This document shows, piece by piece, positions 53,301 to 59,300 of a DNA stretch of 64,000 bases (its first letter is position 1; every line of letters starts with the position of its first letter). The stretch lies in the NCBI GenBank assembly GCA_007922225.1, contig ML680053.1, positions 13,275,877-13,339,876 on the forward strand, in the 5' to 3' direction. The notes under the pieces were generated by a model, which had not been told where the DNA came from, ran no database searches, and saw only the letters and a program-made list of their open reading frames with translations. The position numbers and the translations under genes were made by a program. The DNA is from Emydura subglobosa (Eukaryota; Chordata; Testudines; Chelidae).

Positions 53301-56300
53301 TCCGGATAACCGTGCACAGAGGCGTGCACACACCTATAGTGGAATGGACATGAGCAACACATCTCAAAGAATAGCAGTTACTGGTAAGTAACCTTGTTTT
53401 CTTTCATAGGCTGATGACTAGGCCTTTACCTGCTCATGTGAGTAGACTTTACTCTTATGAATAGACCCATTGATGGCAGTGGCATTAGCCTCCAAAGTAA
53501 TTTTAATCAGTGCACTTGCTCAGTGAAATTGTGAAAAATCACTTGGGGACAAACCTTGACACTTTTATTCACGTGGAATTTTACCTTACTCCACAAATAG
53601 CACCATTAAAATCAATAGAGTGAGGTGCTTCCCCATAATAGTAAAAGAAGAATCTGGCCCTTAATTTTTTTGCTCTGTGAGGCATGGTATCAAGGGATTC
53701 AGGACCTGATTCTGCTCTTACCTAAGCTGATATAAATCAGGAGTGACTACACTCAAATCGACAGAGTTAAGCTGGTGTGAATGAGAGGAGAGTCAGACCC
53801 TCAATCTCCAGCTGTGCCTGTCATTAACAATGGAAGCTAAATTATATTTTATATTAAAATTTCAGGATGTTAGGAAATATTTTGAGGAGTGTTGTTGCCA
53901 CTCAAATATTTTGGGCCAGTTCTCTGTGTGTGTGCAGCTCCTATTGACTTAAGTGAGAGTTGACCATAACTCTGTTATGGCAGAATTTCTCCTTATCTAC
54001 TGACAAAAAAACAGGTCCAAAGAAAGCTGAATTAGAGAGGCATCTCTAGGCTTGCAGATGATGAGAGACTATAGGTGCATCTACACTGCAAATAAACCAA
54101 AAAACCAAAACCAAAACCAAAACCAAAACCCTCAGCAGTGAGCCTCAGAAACCAGGGTTTACAGACTTGGGGCTCATGAGGCTCCTGCTACAGTGCTAAA
54201 AATAGCAATGCAGACATTGGTACTCAGACTGGAGATTGGGCTCTGAGGCCCAGCCCTCTTACTGGGTTTCAGGGCCTGAGCAGGAACATCTACGCTGCTG
54301 TTCTTAGTGCTATAGTGCAAGCCTGAGTGTAACAGGGTATGTCGAGTAAGGAGCTAACTCAGCACTCCATCACTCAAATTACCACCAATATAGGTTAATT
54401 GGAACCTAACTGGCAGATCAATTAACAGAGCAGAGCTACAGCTGAGGGGCTCATTTGAGGGGGAAAGCAGCTGGAAGCATATAAATTGAGAGGAAAGAAG
54501 GGTGGGTGGGGAGAGAATAGAGAGTTTGTAGGAAGGCTGAGGCAGGCAGGATTAGCTGCTGTTAGTATTGTGCCTTTCCCTGGAAACAGGTGAAAAGCTG
54601 GCGATGGAATATAAGACATAAATAATGCTAGAGACTGGCCTGCTGAAAAAATGTAATAATACACAGTGGTGGTGAAGAACACCTGGAGTGGGTGTGGTCT
54701 GTTGTGATCTGGGCCTGCAAGGACACACAGGAGACCACAGGGAGTCTGTGGATCCAGTTCTGAAACTTGCTGCTGAAGATTTTTTGCAATGTAGACATAC
54801 CCTGTAAATAAACAGGGTCCTGAGCCTGTGAAGTGAGGGGTGCTTCCTCTGAGCAGTCAGGCACACTCAGCCAAAGGAGTTAGGTAAATTCCTGATTCAT
54901 CATAACATTTGTCTTTAGGCTAAATATGACAGTGTAGTCATGTAAAAGAAAAAAGGAGGGTGGGGGTGTTAAGGGTAGATGAGCCCAGGAACAAATTACC
55001 TAGGAGATTTTGGAATCTCCATCACTGGAGGTTTTTAAGAACAGGTTAGACAAACACCTGTCAGGGATGGTCTAGAATAGATCATACTTAGTCTTGCCTC
55101 AGTGCATGGGACTGCACTATATTACCTATTGAGGTCCCTTCCAGTCCTACACTTCTGTGAGTCTACAATATCAGGGGTGAGAAAGCAAAACAGGACAGAA
55201 TACATTGTGAGGGTTATCCTTCCACTTGTCCTCAATGAATGCCTATGTCATCAAATCTCTTGCTTGCTGCCTTCTTGAGTGCTATTATTTGTATTATCGT
55301 AGCACCAAAGAGTCCTCTTTGTGGACGAGGGCCCCATCATGCTAGGTGCTGTAAAAAACACAGATTAAAAAGACGGTCCCTATCCCAAAGAGCTCACAGT
55401 CTAAGTAGACTGTCTTTGTTGTGACACACTGTTGTTATAATTGGAGCTGGGTGACTAATGGATTTTTGGGTTGGCTGGCAATTTAAAAAATTTGAAAAAA
55501 GTCACTTTGGGTTGGAGCAAACAGACAGTTAAAAAAAAATTTGTTTAGGTCAACCATTTCATTTTGACAAAATCAAAGTATTTTGTTTCAATTTTGATCA
55601 TTTAAAAACATTTTTGTATTTTAAAAATATTAAAGGAAATTTTTAAATGAAAAGTCACTTAAAAAATGAAACATTTCATTTAAAAATGTCAAAATTCAAT
55701 GTTTTGATTTTTTCAGATATTGTTGTTTCTTCAAAACAAACAATTCAGTAAAATTGATACAAATTCATGAAATGTTGCAGTGACACCAATTTGGCATTTT
55801 TTTTGCTGGAAAGATTTCAGACAAAAAATCCATGTGGCTCTAATTATAATGTATTAGCTTATTAAAATAATAACAATAAAATCCCAAAGGAACAAGGCAA
55901 GATCTATACCTAACAGAAGCAGCTCTTGGGATCTTTTATCTCTGTAATCCTTGCCATCCCTTAACCCAAAAAGTGTGATACTTTGCTGTGTTAGGGCCTG
56001 ATCCACCACCCATTGAGCCAGTGGAAAAACTCCTATTGACTTCAGTTGGCTTTGGATCAGTCCTGCAAACCCCAGCCCATATGAGTAATCTGTGCAAATA
56101 GAACAATGATAATCAACCCAGAGAGTCAGGAAAAATTGTTTTCTTTCTCCTCTTGCCCCATGTACAGCATTGCAGAATGGGCCAGGTGAGTGCTGGAGTT
56201 GTTAGCATCCGAAGCAAATTAGCACGTACATTTCTAAAATTATGCAAATGTGAGTGCTCAAGGGAAAAAAACTATAGCTTTTTTTTAACTGAACTGAGCC

Positions 56301-59300
56301 AATTTCCCCAAAATGATATTTGAAACTAATAACTTTTTTTAAAGGTTTGGGTTTTCTAATTCTTAATGTGTTCGTATTTTCTGGCCTTAATTTTCTCAAA
56401 ATACTTTTCTAACTTAAGAACGCTTCCTCTCTCTTTCTGTGTACACAGGAGGGCTTAGTTCAAAGTCTAGCAGTGGCTTTCATTTTTTCCTGTTTAGATT
56501 TAAACAACAATAAAAAACACCCAAGCATAAGCTCTAGGGGCCCTAACAATGGATTAATTTACAGTAATATTCTGACAACTATCCCACAGCAAGAAATACT
56601 CATATGAGGGTAACACATCAACTCAGACAGCAGCATGTAGTAATTATATATAGGTAACAAATTAACTCAGCCAGCCATTAAATCCAAGCTCCTTTCACCC
56701 GCTCCTGAACATCCTTTCAACCTTCCCCCCAAACCCTATTTAATAAATGGCTATTGCAGCATTGCTGGAAGGACATCAAGTTCTTGCTATTTCAGACCAA
56801 GGTGGGCAGCATCCCCGCGCCACTCTCTCCTCGTATAATCGTATGAATATTCAGAACTAGACTGTAGCACCAGGACACAGCCCTAAGGAAGGGGCTGCAA
56901 GTTGTCATGCCAGCCGAGAGCACCCCAGGGAAACAACAGAAACACAGGGAGCCACAAATCCTCCCTGCTTCCCAGCTGACCCAAGAAGATAGAAATGTGC
57001 TGCTGACCTGTACTTGCAGCAATCATTGCACCCTCCTCCTGTAGCATTGGCTCAGCTTTCCTAGTGGCTGCGTGGTGGTGGTGGTGGAGGGCATCAGAAC
57101 CAACACGCCTCCCGTTCCCTACCCACTCCTCATCTACCTGCTCCAGGTGAGTGTGTTGGGGGGGAGCAGGTGGGTGGCACTTCCTTACTTCTGTACAACT
57201 GGACTCAAAATTCATGTAGCCTGTGCGGGGACACGAACACAGGCTTCTTACTCTCCCTCATGTTCCTGCATTGGGACATCCAGCCCAAGGCGCAGCTGAG
57301 CCCTTATTTATTTGGCTAAGCAAAGCGAGGCCCTGCACTCAGCTTGATGGGGAGAAAGCAGGGACCTGGAGAAGGGTGTAGCAGGGACTGTGTATAATGA
57401 AGCCTGGGTTTATCAGCCCAACTGCCACAGATATGGAGTCAGGAAGCAGATGGGCCCAGGGCAGGCAGGGAAGTGAGAGGATTCCCAGCCAGTGCTTGGG
57501 TCTGTGTGGAAAGGAGGGATTGTGTAGAGGCAGGGTGTGAACGTAAGAGGTCAGATGGGCAGGGGAGGGAGGCAGGTTAAAGTACCATAGGGTAAAGTAG
57601 CAAAGCAGCTCTGAGTGCAGGGCCTGGGGCATGTCTGTAACTCCCCCCATGATCCTATCTCTTCCCCTACCCCCAGTCCTCATTACCCCTCTCCTACTCT
57701 CTGCACATTTCTCCCCCTACCCCATTGCTGCAGGGAGAGGAAATGGTCTGGCACCCCCTGCTGCTGCCCACACATATCACAGGTATCAGCACCACCCACT
57801 GTTCTCTCATTGGGCATCCCACACAACCTAGCACAGCAATGAAGTGTGCAACCCTCTAGTCTTGATACATTGGAATGACTGTGACACTTATTGCCATGGT
57901 ATTTGATCAGCCCAGTGACAGGCGATTAACCGTATATAAGTTTACAACCCTAGGAGAAAAAGAATGTATCATTATTCTCTTCCGATAAACAAAGTTACCT
58001 GTCCTTAAATTCAAAGGGACCCTGGTTTTGTATTTCCAGACTCACTATTCTCAGAAGGTGGCCAGGCAAAACCATAACTCAGATTACCAGTAATGAGGAT
58101 ACCCCTAAGGTTTGCACTGAGAATTTCACAGAGACAGCAGTTAACACTATGATTAAAACAGACTGTTGGGATAAAACATCCATTTCAGCAAGTTAATAAC
58201 CATTTCTGTCTCTGGAAGTGATTTCTAATGCGAGTTCTTTGTAATTTCCAGTAATACTGTAGGAATGGAGAAGATTGATACTACCTCAGACTCTAGCTCG
58301 GTTCATTTTTCTTCCGGTGTGGATTCCTATTCAGAATGTTCATGTGTAATGTAATAAACATCTCACAGTCGGGTATTTGTGTATATATTTTCCCCAGCTG
58401 CTGCCCCTTAGTAATAGATGTCAAAAGAGATGGAAGAAATAAATTAACATCAGTTGACTCATTGGCCTCATGATAGTGCTGTCCGCTAATGCAAGCGATC
58501 TCTCAGGTAAATTCTCTAGTCCCAAGTCCAACAAGATCTAGGAGTGCTGAGGAGACAGTTCCAAATCCTTGGACTCTCCAGTGGTTTGGAGACTTACTAA
58601 CATAGGAAGTTAAAGGAGATCTCTTTTACCTCTGTGTGTGTGTGTAGATTTGCTACTATTCATTGTCACAGTCTGCCTTTTGTTTGTTAGGCCAACCTCC
58701 ATCTGTGAGCTCACACTGTTATGCATACTTTAATTTTCGATCATTTCTGTTACTCCTTAGGCAATATTTATAAACATAGTCTCACTAATTTATAGAGAAA
58801 TTACAACTTTTTCTGTATAATTTTTTAATCACTTTTTGAAAAGGTCATTTTTTTCCTGTGTTCCCCATTGGCATTTATGGTAGCGTCCATTTACCAACCA
58901 TTATCACACAGACATCACAGATAACTCCTTTAAAGTAAAGGGGAAAACCAAGGGACTCAGGATCTCAGTGTTGGTAAACATTGATTTTTTTTGAATGGCG
59001 GCTAATATACCTATTTCCCCTTTTAGATTATTTTAATAAGCATCTTATTTCTAATGAAAGATTAATTCCAACATATTTACAGCTACAGAAGCCAAATTTT
59101 CTGGTCTATTACCCTTATCCCTCCACTCTTTACTTTTGGCACTACTTTCAGATTTCCTCTAGTCTGCTGGTAGCATCTCTGATTTTAATGACTTGTGGAT
59201 CTATGCCAGAGAATATGCTGACTCCTATCTTAGCATCCCTTAGCAAATCCCATCAGGTCCTAGAGATGCTGATTTGGTGTTTGTTTGTTCCCATAATAAG

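Larger units (their letters stand above)
49709..53401 (+). mobile_element. DIRS-like tyrosine-recombinase retrotransposon, degraded
   Basis: The gene order is Gag, reverse transcriptase/RNase H, then tyrosine recombinase, flanked by inverted terminal repeats (about 49709-49925 and 53155-53401). An internal complementary region (53051-53149) carries complements of both outer ends, which is the DIRS hallmark. The element is about 3.7 kb, shortened by a deletion between gag and RT. Multiple stops and frameshifts make it non-autonomous. It lies in intron 7, about 180 bp downstream of exon 7, in the same orientation as the host gene. Confidence 0.93.

Noticed and set aside
57339..57842. Overlapping frames on both strands around 57.5 kb
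   Set aside because: C/T-rich composition effect; no homology recognised.
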